Part shown: piece by piece, positions 1 through 12,100 of the stretch
Position numbering within the stretch: position 1 is the first letter of the stretch
Layout of the letters: every line of letters begins with the position of its first letter
Origin: Apostichopus japonicus
Lineage: Eukaryota > Echinodermata > Holothuroidea > Aspidochirotida > Stichopodidae
Direction of reading: 5' to 3'
DNA: 64,000 nt
Assembly: GCF_037975245.1 (NCBI RefSeq)
Contig: NC_092582.1
Location: 15,960,077-16,024,076, forward strand
Notes under the pieces: model-generated
The model's input: the letters and a program-made list of their open reading frames with translations, nothing else
The model's database searches: none
What the model was told of the DNA's origin: nothing
Translations under genes and position numbers: made by a program

Positions 1-1027
1 GTCCCTCACTGGTGATGTCTGAATAGTTCATCGCAACTGATCATGAGTTCCAATTGGCCAAAAGTGTGTGAAACCAAAGGGAGCTGCCCTCGCAATTAGG
101 GTTCAAGGCTCCGTCCATGCCATTGTAGTACACCTAATACATTGAACTGGGAAATCGTTCATTCTTTAGTTCAATAGAGCCACCTTTGGCTAACTCAGCA
201 ATAAAATAACCAAGGCTCTATCCGGCAGTCTTGTAGCACTCGAAAAGCACGGTATTACTCCAGTGTATGTACCCAAATATTTGTTTGCAAGTACTTGCAT
301 TCGATGAATAAAGTACTCGTACATATCATTCAGTACTAATTGGACTCAGATGAGTGAATACTTGTACTTGTTTTGGATTTAAAGTACTTGATATTCGCTC
401 AGGACGGGTACTTTACGAGTGCCTACATATAAAAAACAATAGCTATGTAAAACTGTTGTTACAGCAGGAAGCCGCAAAATTTTTCGATCCATTGGCATTC
501 TAATGCATTACTTTATAATAGTATAATGTACTCATACGTTCTATCCTATAGCAGTATCATGCATAAAGCCTAGTGTATTAACAATGTATGAAGACTGAAT
601 GAAAATGAACAATGCACGGGGTGGTATATATCAACAACACTGTCGTGTGCCGCAAACATGGGCCATTATTGGCCCATCTGGCTGTACGATCGTAGTGAGA
701 ACATTCTGTATCGGGGCCCAACACATCTTTAGGGCTATGTGTAGGCTCTGGGATTTGAATATATCATAACTATATAGTTATGGTAGGCGTATACTAGGCG
801 CTGCCAAACTCTGACGGAACAACATGTGTATAGGCCCTACTGTGCAGCATCGATTAATACGAAATTTTCCGTCGGCTTATGGGAGTTTTCAAAGCCATAA
901 GCTTTCGTGATTTCATGCGGCGGAAATATGGCTTTTCATATTCTGCTTGGTTTTGAAATGTATGATACTTCGTTCATTTGAACCAAACAATAAGTTTATG
1001 GATTAGTTTAGTACGATAGAAACACTA

Positions 1028-1105
1028 AACCAAATTTAATTTGGTTGTCTTAACTGTCCTCATCGATATTCCAAGGATTCAATCCTTGGAAATGTCGATG
1101 TGGAC
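1028..1105. other. Two adjacent hairpins
   Basis: AACCAAATT/AATTTGGTT forms a small palindrome at 1028-1046. GTCCTCATCGATATTCCAAG at 1056 pairs with CTTGGAAATGTCGATGTGGA ending near 1104, giving a stem of about 22 bp with a 5-base loop. No gene is near; it could be a mobile-element relic or a small-RNA hairpin. Confidence 0.5.
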
Positions 1106-2073
1106 AATTTACACAAGTCCAGTGCATGGTAAGAGAATATTTGTACAATTACCAAACACTCGCAGGAGACACAAAAACAATTATTCCTGGCTCCGAGAAA
1201 TGTAGGAAAAATCTAAGTTCTGGAGTATGTTACCTATGTCAAAACTTTACATTACTCCCATAAAGGGAGTTTGTTTATGGTGGAAGGTGTAAATTAATGG
1301 GGTGGGTGGGGGAGGGGGGGGGCTTGGATGGAATAATTTTATGTGATGTCTTTGTGCCCATTCAAAAAGAGGTAACGTCGTTGAAGTATATTTAACAATT
1401 TCTTTAGTCAATAATACTTTTCCCTCTCGACTATCCATGCTATTGCCACATGGGCCAATATTCATATTATCAACATTTACAATTGCTATACATTATCAAA
1501 GCACTATTGACGGTGAAATCTGTTGCATCTCTCGTTACTACATCACGTGTTATTCATCTCTCCTACAGAAATCATTCGGCCTCTAAAATGTACAGTATAT
1601 AGTCCTACTGCTGTCAGGCGTGATATACATATTGCTCGGCCTATATATCTTCGTTTCTATTCTTCTGTGCAGGTGGCAATAAAAATCATGCGAGTATCTG
1701 TTCAGTTTATATCTGTGGACTGATATCAAAAACAATCTTATTACAATTTCCGCATGACAGATTTGACCTAGCTTTAAAAGATATATTATTTTACTTATTT
1801 TCAGGCAGCGTAATTTGTTCATTACTCAATTGGATGTAGTGGGGAAAAGACAAAGATAGGCCTATTTGTCTATGCGGTATTTTTGATATTTAAATGTATA
1901 TCAGATTAGAATACCTTTACAAAACGGTATTGAATGTAGTGGAATTATGGGGATAAGATCTCGCTGATCGTCTCTAGATCGCCATATATATAGTAATGCC
2001 CCCTTATCATATAATTTGTTGTCTGACGCGTGCGCGCATATGGAACGCCATTTTAAATTTTCTTCAACAATTA

Positions 2074-2370
2074 CAGATATCTCTAATTCATTTTGGATAT
2101 CTCTAATTCATTTTCAGATATCTATAATTCATTTCCAGAAACCTCTATAATTCATATCCAGATATCAATAATTTAACCATATTTGAGATGTCAGAAATTG
2201 AATCAGAGATATCAAGCATTCTATATTTAGAGATATCCAAATTTGAATTAGATATATCTGGAATACAATTAGATACATCAAAATTGAATTAGAGATATCA
2301 AAAATTCGAATTAGAGATATCCAAAATTGAAGGCTATACATAGCAAGCATTCAAATTAGAGATAAAAAGA
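2074..2370. repeat. Palindromic minisatellite
   Basis: 2074-2160 repeats GATATCTCTAATTCATTTT; from about 2200 to 2370 the reverse complement AATTGAATTAGAGATATC is repeated with drift. The two halves form a large imperfect inverted repeat of a unit of about 20 bp. Confidence 0.75.
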
Positions 2371-2516
2371 ATTTGAATTGTTGTGCTTATAAGAAGAGCG
2401 CCATCTAAATCGGCAAATACATGACAGGTAAACGAGGCATATTCAATTTCGTCGGCTACTGCTAGTAGTAGTACTAGATTGGTCTAGGCTACTAATACTA
2501 GGCCTTATGGGTAACG

Positions 2517-2740
2517 TTAAAGGCAGTCAGTATAGGCCCCAAATTATAGCACGCTATAACTTCTACAAGTTTTCAGAAAGTACTTTCCTGGAGGTATTTA
2601 CTCTCCAAATATTTTACAGACATTTATAAGAAACACACACGAGGACGGAATGTCCCAGTGAGGAAAATTTCATCGAAGGTTGTAATAACAACAGTTTAAG
2701 AATTTGACCAAATGTGACCATATTTGAATATCTAGAATAT
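2517..2740. mobile_element. TTAA-flanked MITE, copy 1 (right end lost)
   Basis: Shares about 225 bp with the copies at 9472-9728 and 41005-41246: it starts TTAAAGGCAGTCAG, then TATAGGCCCCAAATTATAGC, and breaks off after ATATCTAGAATAT, where SINE sequence begins. The right terminal inverted repeat is absent. Confidence 0.8.
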
Positions 2741-2848
2741 TAAGAGACTGACTCGGGTCAGCATGCGGCTTTGATAAGCCAACGATGGCTTCTTCGCGAG
2801 TTCCTGCTTGCAGGAGGATCTAATCTATACATACATTACATACATATC
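2741..2848 (+). mobile_element. 5'-truncated SINE copy
   Basis: Matches the body and (ATAC)n tail of the SINE at 60838-61075, beginning at the AGAGACTGAC motif and continuing through the GCTTTGATAAGCCAA hairpin and TTCCTGCTTGCAGGAGG. The tRNA head is missing. The left edge abuts a truncated MITE copy exactly, suggesting 5'-truncated insertion into the MITE followed by loss of the MITE's right end. Confidence 0.8.
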
Positions 2849-3163
2849 TCTAATTATTGAAATGTTAACGCGTTCCATATACATGCTTGCAAGTAAGTAA
2901 TGCTTGACGCAAGTTCATTGTTTACAATTGCTGCTAAATATGGCATACACGGATTGTATACACCACTGATCTACACTAACAGTGGTATACACCTCCTGAC
3001 GTCACGCGGTATGTGATGTATCAATATTTCTACGAATACAGACGTACGTAAGTACAGTTCAACGTGAAAATTGAAGTTGAAAGTCACCTTGCCCGGCGAG
3101 TTGGCAAAATACCAACTGACCATTTTCTTTGCTCTACATCGGGAAAGTCCATAATAACGAACA

Positions 3164-3199
3164 ATGCTATCATCGAGAATACAGGGTATTAAACACGTG
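3164..3199 (+). CDS. CRAT: Candidate first coding exon of CRAT (mitochondrial presequence)
   Basis: The exon starting at 16633 opens directly after an acceptor (tttgtttccag then ATG), so at least one exon must lie upstream. At 3164 an ATG begins a 12-codon reading MLSSRIQGIKHV that ends at a strong donor (GTG followed by gtgagt at 3200). Its phase is 0, the same as the acceptor at 16633, so it joins in frame to MRHTVAITYK. The combined N-terminus has Arg, Lys and His and no acidic residue before Asp31 of the joined protein, which is typical of a mitochondrial targeting helix and parallels the extended N-terminus of vertebrate CRAT. The roughly 60 bases before the ATG contain no other ATG. Seen: donor, phase, composition. 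Inferred: that this exon is used. It could instead be non-coding or belong to something else. Confidence 0.5.
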
Positions 3200-6100
3200 G
3201 TGAGTTTTTAAATTATCCAGAGTACACAGATTTCGGCAGCAATTTACATCATCAACTTTCAAGTGCCATTGAGGTTTACGAGATATAGTATCACAGTAAG
3301 TCAAAGGTTTAGCTTAACGTTAGGCCTATAGGCGAGGCCGTTGGAAAAATGTTAGGCTCAAATTTTAAGCCATGGTTTTTATACAGTTGACCAACCTAGG
3401 GCTTACTCTAGGCCTAGTAACAGTTCTTGCAAATCTGGTAATACACTTAAAAGCGCACATCACATCAGAAGCGCTTTCCATCTTTGCTGGTCAGATCCTT
3501 CAGACCTTCACATATACTTGAGAGCTATTGACATTGTCTGTTCAATAAGGGTGGTGTACTTGTTTTTCACTAGATGATCAGTTCAATAAGCATTGCACTG
3601 GTGCTTATTTGGAGACCTGTTCGTCGGACGTCGGTTCAATAAGTGTTGCACATTACTTACCCAATCGTCGGTTAATTAACTGGTTGTCAATTTATTAAGG
3701 ATGCCGCTCTTATTAAACTCATCGTCGCTTAAATGCATGTGTAATTGTAAAGCTGTTTTAGCAGTTCGCATGGAGATAGCAAACGCTGCATTTCGACGAT
3801 TTATAAAGAAAAAGTTTAAAAATATTTGTAAGATTAGGGCTATAAAGATGGACTGTGTACCCTCACCAGAAAGAAATCCTTGGTACACAAGCCCATCACT
3901 TATTTAAGTCTCTTTTTTTTTTGGGGGGGGGTTGTGGGTAGGGGGAACAAATGCTATTAAGATTTAAAGTAGAGTGTTCATTTTCATTAGTTTAAATACA
4001 TTGAAGTAATACAAGTATGTGCTTTTGACAGAAAGTCTGCATTAGGCCTTATAGTGGTAAGTGTAAAAAATGATTAAACTAGAGTGTTCATTTTGATTAG
4101 TTTAAGTATACATTGAAGCAATACAAGTATGTGCTTTTGAAAGAAAGTCTGCATTAGGCCTTATACTAGTAAGTGTGGAAAATTGTTGTTCTCGTCATGC
4201 TGATATAGTGCGAAATGCTGTGATTGTTGAAAAGGGCTTGAGTTAGAAAAAAAAATCCCGATCGTTACCACTCGTATTTCTTCTACAGATGTCTTCATGG
4301 AATATGGAGACAAGCCTGTCTTTGCATCATATTTTTTTTCTTTTTGACTATCATACAATTTGAATTGCTCATTGATCACAGGGTTGGTGCAGGTTGCATA
4401 ACATCAGCAATTTGTGAAAGTCACTATTTTGGAACCGTGTAGTAATTTTGAAAACGAGTAACAGCAATGTAGGACAGGTGTGTAAACACTAACTGAGGTA
4501 ATTTAGACGATTTGACTGTTCAGACTGGATGCATGAGACAAATACTTTCCTCTATGGGTTGATGAGTCTCTCAGCTCACACAGACATGGACTGCGATTGG
4601 GTGAATAAGCAAGAGTGCCATGTGTATTTACAGTACCCGGCAACTGGATAAATAGCCACAACCTATTACTTAACCTAGGACATTGTTTTTACAGCAACAG
4701 AGTTGTTTTGTCATTTTCAGTTGCTATATTGAGAACAAGACTCCACATACCTTAGTGACAGTTAAAATAATTGGAAGAATTCAACCAGGGGAAGATGGGA
4801 CCTGATCCGTATTTTCTGCTGAAATCAAATTGTTAGTATTAAGCCTACAGTAGGTCATCACATGGTCACAATCAAATGTTGGGGGTAAGACATTGTGTGT
4901 ATAGACTTAAGTCGGAATTTGTTTTCTCCCCAAAACAAGATAGTTCATGATGTAATTATCAACTTCAAGAAAAGGACTAGGCCATCATTTGTCTTGGTAA
5001 GCTACTGTACAGTAAATTGGTGTCAGGCCTAAGTTAGGCTTGGTACAGTATAACTGTTCAAACAATTTAACAAACTGTAATTTAGGGCATGAAATTGCAT
5101 GCATGATGCTTGAAAATCCACAGACCACGGTTGTTTCAACCTTGTCAGTAATCAATTTGGGCATCATTCAAGTGATTGTGTGTTCCTTTTTTAAAATATA
5201 TTGATAAGCTTACCTTGCACGTAACTTCAAATGTACTGTCAGCCTATATACAGTAACTAGTGTTACCCAGGTCTTCGTGAGTTTAAGTGTACAATCTTCA
5301 GTACCGTGAGGTTATCTTTGAATGCAGATTAGTTCAGAGGAAAGATGCTATATGCCAAAACTTGTATACTTTTTTATATTTATCACAGAATGATAAAGGT
5401 AGAGGGCATTTTATTACAGTTGTTGAGCAGCAGAAATTCAATTGGAGACTAGAAATCTGGTCAAAAAATACTCCCAGTCCAAACAAAAGATGTCCACCTA
5501 GTCCACCTAGACATTTGTAATGAGTCAGGCCTAAAAGTTCACAATTTGAGCCATTTTCTAATAAATGCCATCTACTGACTAAAATCAAGTTTCCATATTT
5601 CAATTTTCCTGATTTAAGACACATCAGTTGCAGTACAGGCTTATAAGAGCAGCCCAATAATGCTTGCTGATAATTTAAGCGCTTAATTAATACAAGGCTT
5701 AGTTAAGTTTTTGTGTTTGGAAATCATGTTGATTCTTTGGCTGTAGATTATTTACCAACTCATCATGTGGTTATGTTCTTAATGTCCACTGACAGAAAAT
5801 TGCAAATGCCTATATTTTCTTCTGCTGGCAAAGAGTGAATCCACTGGTATTTTTATAAACCAGTTAGTAGCCTCTAATCTCAAGCCTGTTGAATGATACA
5901 TTTCAGTAGCATTGTCCATCATTTTTGTACCCATTTTTACTTCCAAAAAGAAATGGAACCATTATTGCATGTTTCTTTGTCTTGCCATTTCTTGGTGATT
6001 GTTCGGACAAGTTTCTCAAATTATGATAATAATTGCTCTGTTTAAGTGTAAAATACAAAAATAATTTTTTTTTTTTAGCTTGATGTTGTTGTCCTAAAAA

Positions 6101-9100
6101 TTTAATCAAATGCAGTGTTTGCTGTGGTATGAATATAGTGACTGTGTGCCAAAGCCTAGATTCTAACTCCCTATACTGCATGCATGCTCTGAGATGTCAC
6201 CTTTCTAATTGTGTACTCTATAGACAGGCTATGTACAGTATTGTAACAAGCTGGTCGTGTTAAAACCTGGAAGAAAACTGACTAATGTTGACAAGAATCA
6301 ATGCCACATTTACTTCCGAATGTGTCTGTAACACTATAGTCTTGCAACTTCCCTGTACTGTGTGGAGTCTGTTCACTTCTGTTAAAGAATTTTACTTCAC
6401 CGTTCTATCAGTGTACTCCGTAGACATTCAGCTGACGAGCCAACTCTTTTAATTTTAAGGAAACTGACCAATATTGACATTAAAAAAGTGCCATCTAATG
6501 TAAAGGTGCGTCATGTTGCAACGTGTGTGTTTTTAAGGAGGCTAGCGATAGTAGGAAGTTTAGAAAACACTTATCTATGTTTTTGCTATAACATTCAGTA
6601 AAAGCAGCAAAAGAATATGACACGTTTCATAATCATTCCGTACACACAGCATACTGTAGCAAGCTGTATAGTTTATCTAAAACACAGCCAGATGGTTCTA
6701 CAGTGCAATCAGGCTGGTATTCAGTACAGTATAAACAGGTATCAGGGGGATTGACATGGGAGGCAATACATCTTCATTGTTTATGATCACCTACTACTGT
6801 AGGTCACCTCTATGGACAAGGTCAAAGTGTTCCTACCCTGAAATTTGAATGTGATATGAGAGAAGAAACTGATGATGTAGTAAGATTAAGGTTGCCTTCT
6901 TACTGTGATTCTATTGCACCTGTTACTGTAGGTCATTTCTAGCCTATAGTTGCCTATGTACAATAGTAACTTTGAAGATATCACCTGCCTTGATCTACAG
7001 GGTATACCAGTTGGCAGGCTTGGCAGTGAATTACTACTGTAGGGCCAAATATGTTACTGGACTGTTTCGGTGTTTACCATAACTTATTTTTTATTATTGG
7101 TAGCCTGGAGCAAAGAGTATTGATTTCAAGAAGGAACCTATTATTATTTATTGTAGTTTTTGACATATAGGTCAAAGGTCGCAAGATCATGTGGCTGTTT
7201 TGTTAAAAAAGGACTGTATTAGTTAGCCTAACAAATTGTGCTAGCATTACCCTGAGCATGGTTAAATTGAATGGAAAATCTACTATAAAAGGAAAACAGC
7301 TGGTTGTCATGGTTACCAGTTTAAAGTGTTTTAAATGCCCAAAATGGCAAATATGGAGTTTTTCAAATGAAAGGGGCCAAACAGCATTTTGGTACTTATT
7401 GCTAGCAATAATTTTAAAGCCTATCAATTTAAGAGTAATAGTAGTTGAAAACTGTTAAATACCCTGATGAAAATTCCTTTCAATCATATTCATGTTGTTC
7501 AGCCCTACTCAAGGTTGTATACAAGTTGGTGAAAATTTGGAATGTTTTTGCCATGTTTCACTCAATCTAGTGAGTATTATTCAAAATAATATCTAGGTAT
7601 TGAACCAAGACATTTAACACCAAAGAGCACTCAGTAATATAAAAAGAACAGTTAACAAATAGGCCCACTTGCTTTTTCTGGGCCGCGGGGGGGGGGGGGG
7701 GGGGCTTTTGCAACCACATATAATAATCAAGGTCAAGAGTTTCATTGTTTAGAAGCTTGTCAGAACAGTGTTTGTGGTTTACGTAATAAACAATTCGAGA
7801 ATGAAGTTAAGTAATTAATACATATACGGTTACCTTCCCAATTTTCAATGAAAAATGATGGTTTTCTGTATATTTTACTAAATTAGCAATAATATTGGAT
7901 ACATGTTACATTGTTGCCTACGACTTATACATTTCCAAAGGGTCGAGTTTGTTTGAAAATACAAGGAACAATTAACCAAGTCTCAGTGTCTTCTTAGCCA
8001 TACATGAAGATTGTCTAATAATTAACTTAAATGTCACTTAAAAAAATTGAACTGGACGGTTTGGGTTTCAGTAACCAATGAGAGTTCCTGATTTTACATC
8101 AAGTACAGTACAGTGTCACAGATTCCTGAAGGCTGTCTGATGTGTCTCAGGGATCTCCAAGGTTCCCTCGCTGATTGCAGTGTGGCCTGACTGCCAGGAA
8201 ATGCAGTCAAATGTTTCCTGGTATTGTTGAGAATATTTTGTGGCATCAGTCGTTAATTGGTCATACTGTACTTGGTGCCAGCCTGATGGTCTCCATCGTT
8301 TGGAGTATCCGTAAATTATTTTCATATAAAACTATCTGAAGTTAGAGCCGTGAAAGTTAAATTGGATGTCCGAACTGTGAATTCCTTTCTCAATCTTGTG
8401 TAGTGTGTACAGTACCTGTAAGTTAATATTGTGTGACTCTTTTGAACAGATACTGTAGGTTAACAGGTGTCTTTCTAGGGTCTGTGAATCCAGTACAGGG
8501 TATCAGCTTATCAGGCCTATCAGCCCTTGAAATTCTTATCAAGTGTAAAGTGCCCACACAGCTCTCTGAACAAATAGCGGTAATTGGGGGCACAGTCCAA
8601 TCGATATCATGCTTACTGTAAGTATCACACAGTCCAATCAAGAAACTTGAAACTTATTGGATCTTCGTTTTTGTTTTAATCATAAGTCACAGAGAACAGC
8701 GTCTGTATAGTAGTTAAATGGTTGACAAGAGATCTTTATAAGTCTAATCTTGATATCCAGGCAACTGACAGTACAATCAAGTCTCTTGTACAAACTCATA
8801 ACCTCTGTCATTTACATTATATAAGGATTCTGGATGGCATAAAAGTTGTTTGCTCTACTTTGTCAGGTTGTCCAGTTAGCCTGTTTGCATGCTTGTTTGT
8901 GCTTTTTAGTCCTCTTTCATGTTACACTAGTACTAGTTAGAACTGTCTAGTGTGTAAGTGTTAGGGTTGTACTGAAACCAACTGGAGTAATTTTTCTGTC
9001 TCAGCGTTGTTGTTGACATCTCAGTGAACGAAGCGACAATTAACTCTGTTTCCATATCGAAATCCTACTACTGTAAGTACATGAAAGCTATCAAGGTACT

Positions 9101-12100
9101 GTATCTCTTAATATTAAGTCACTCTGAATTTTGTGAATTCATCCTTTAAACAGGTCTGTGAAATTGCCCTTGTAAACCTTGTCTGATTAGTATGCCTTCA
9201 AAGTTTATTTATGATGTATACATGTTTACAAGTCGTTCATCTTTACAGCTCTTGTTGCCAGGTTTAGATACAGCACGGAGAAAGATGGTAGTTTTGATTG
9301 TTCTTTAAATAATAAATACATATTTAGGTTTCCATACGTGACATTTTGATAATGTACAAAGCACAGACCTTGTCTCGAGCTGCTCACTGCTGTGTCACTT
9401 GTACTCTTACTGGAAAGTTTGAATAACCTTTCCAGTTACTTCTTATATGTGATAATGCCAGGGCTGTTTGTTTAAAGGTAGTCAGTATGTAGGCCCCAAA
9501 TTATAGCATGCTATAATTGCTAGAAGTTTTCAAAAAGTACTTTCCTGGAGGTCTTTACTCTGCAAATTGTTCTCAGACATTTTTGAGGAACACACAAGAT
9601 GACTGCATGTCCCCAGTGAGGAAAATTTCACCGAAGGTCGTAATATTTATAGTTAAATAATTTTGACCAAAGGTGACCATATTTGAATATCTAGCATATT
9701 TGGGGCCAATACTGCATATTACCTTTAATACAAGGGTTTGCTACACAACTTTGGTATCTTATCTACTGTACAGTAAGTTGAGCAGTATTTGTTATTTCCC
9801 AATTTCACATTTTGACATGTCTTTAAATTTGCCCATAGATTTTCATACCTGTATATAAATTTTTATCCACCTTTTTTCTTGCGTTCATTTCACGGATGGT
9901 CTCTCTAAGTTTATCAAATTCATCTTACTATCAGCAGTTTCAAATGCCATGGTAGAAAAATGAAGTCCTTTGCCAGGAAACTTCTCTGTATTTCTAAAGA
10001 AGCTGAAGGCGGACAGGCGAGTGTCATGCAGGTGATTATTAAATAAAATCTTGCTACAGTCAGTGTAGAGAATACTTCAATAGTAACTTACTATTTCCAA
10101 ACCAGCTTCGCAAATATCCTGCTGCTTCGCCAATTGCATGACTAGATAGTATATATTAATTTCCTGGGGAAGTACTGTAGCCTTACTGCAACTAGGACCA
10201 GCAGAAAATTTGTGTCAGACTTCAGATTTGTGATGGATTGTTCATTCTGAGTGAACTAGGAATCGTCATTTCTTAGTTATCTTGAAGAAATGTTTGAAAT
10301 TAAATCGAGAAAAGTAGTTTACTTTTAAACTCCATAAGTTTTGAAAATTGTAAACAATTGTTAAATAATTTCAGTTTTGGAGAAGGAGTTATTTCACTTT
10401 TCTTTGGTATATAGTCATAATTTATGAAATTGAAAATATAGCTGAATCAGAAAAGTTCAACACCGTTAACTATTTTTGTGTATTTGATTATTAGAGATAG
10501 AGTGCCATCAATGGTTTGGAAACTTTTATTTCTGAAACTAAGTACTTCAATCAAACAGGGCATTATTATTATCTTTTTCATTTTGAGTTTGTAATTTCTT
10601 GGATGAAATTGAATTTTCTAACAAAACAGAGCAACATTGTGGACTATCGAGTGTGCTCAGCTTTACGGCCTTAAATCTCGAAATATGCTAATCAACTAAT
10701 TATGCAAAGTAGCCAAATATTTTGTATTTGCTCATATTCCTACGGTAAACATACCAAAAAAGGATTTGTAGATAGAATTAGTAGTTACTGCTGGTTATAG
10801 TTTTAGTAGGTGCAGTAGTTTCTCCATCGTCCATATCAATGCACTGTTTTAAGTGCACAGCTATATCCAAGCTCATCGAAATGTACTGTCCTCTCGCTGT
10901 CCAATTATAGGGCTCTCAAAACCAGCTTTACCTGCGCACCTTTGTACCTCAAAATATACTCTGCTGCGACTTAGCCTAGGCTTTAACTTTGTGTCACCTC
11001 TTGTTCAGTTGGGTGCTGCTGTAGTTTTGTTAATGTTTAGATGGCTTAGCCCATGTTACTACATAATACGTTATAAGTTTACTTTGCTTTTATGCGTACC
11101 TTATCACCTTCCTCCCCACAACATACAATAAGAACTCTTGCTCTCGATTCTAGAGTGAACTGGTGAACTGTTTTAACATTCTAACCTCTAAAGTAGTGAC
11201 TGGTCACTTCTGATCAATTATACCACTCAAAGTGTCTACCACCTCATTCTACCACCCAAAGTAGTACCACCTCATACCACCCAAAGTACCACCTCGTTCC
11301 ACAACCTCATGAATTCTACCACCTCGTTCTACCACCCAAAGTATCTGAAAGGGATTTTCTAAGTGGACTTTAATATCCCTGACTGTACAATCTGTGTCAC
11401 AGTAAATTAAAGCAAACTTTGGTCACTTGTGTTTGGAATGAGAGAACCCACATGTATGGTTTTGTGAATAGAGAAAGTAAGGAAACTAAATCTTAGGTAC
11501 CTTTAAAGAGCAGATTGAATGGCTTGATAAAAGCATAAATTTTAAGTTAATAATTAACTTTAAAGAAAAGTACAGTTCTCAACATTCCCTGAGAGACTTT
11601 ATTTGTGAAAATTAAACATACTTTTCCTGTCCTAGCATGAAAACCTGTTGCTGTGTAAGCTTTACACATACTAGTAAACCTAGGCGGCTCTACTTCTTTC
11701 AACCAAATACCATTCTACTGTAAGTGTTCTAATTTGGGGTAGCAAGTATTGATGGAGTTCTGAATGTCGTCCCTTATAGAATCATTTGTGTTCCTGTGTA
11801 AAACAGAACTTGCTATATATTTTGTTTATGCATCTTTCAACTTGTATGACAATTTGATCATTTTGCATCTAGCATTTTGGGATCTGATCTGATACTGGAA
11901 AAATTATGACCTGCAGAATTGCTCATTTGCATAATTAAATAAATTGTCCGTCTGACAAATCGAACCATAAGATCAAAACTTGTACTCTCCCACAGGCCAC
12001 AGCCGCCACAGTAAAGCTTTTCAAACCCTTACATATTGACCTTTTAATTAACCTTTTCTGTCAGTGTATCAATGACCTATGACATGCCTTGCTTGCCTCC

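Larger units (their letters stand above)
1..3163. other. Upstream non-coding region
   Basis: No exon recognised on either strand. It holds GTACTTG-rich low-complexity DNA (about 240-420), the hairpins at 1028-1105, a G-rich run near 1300, the palindromic minisatellite, a MITE/SINE composite, and presumably the CRAT promoter and 5'UTR just before 3164. Confidence 0.6.

Noticed and set aside
7686-7703. Long poly-G and poly-C runs here and at about 19480, 26420, 29352, 30211, 39866, 44158 and 52846
   Set aside because: Probably ordinary homopolymer slippage; all lie in introns or intergenic DNA with no shared context that suggests function.
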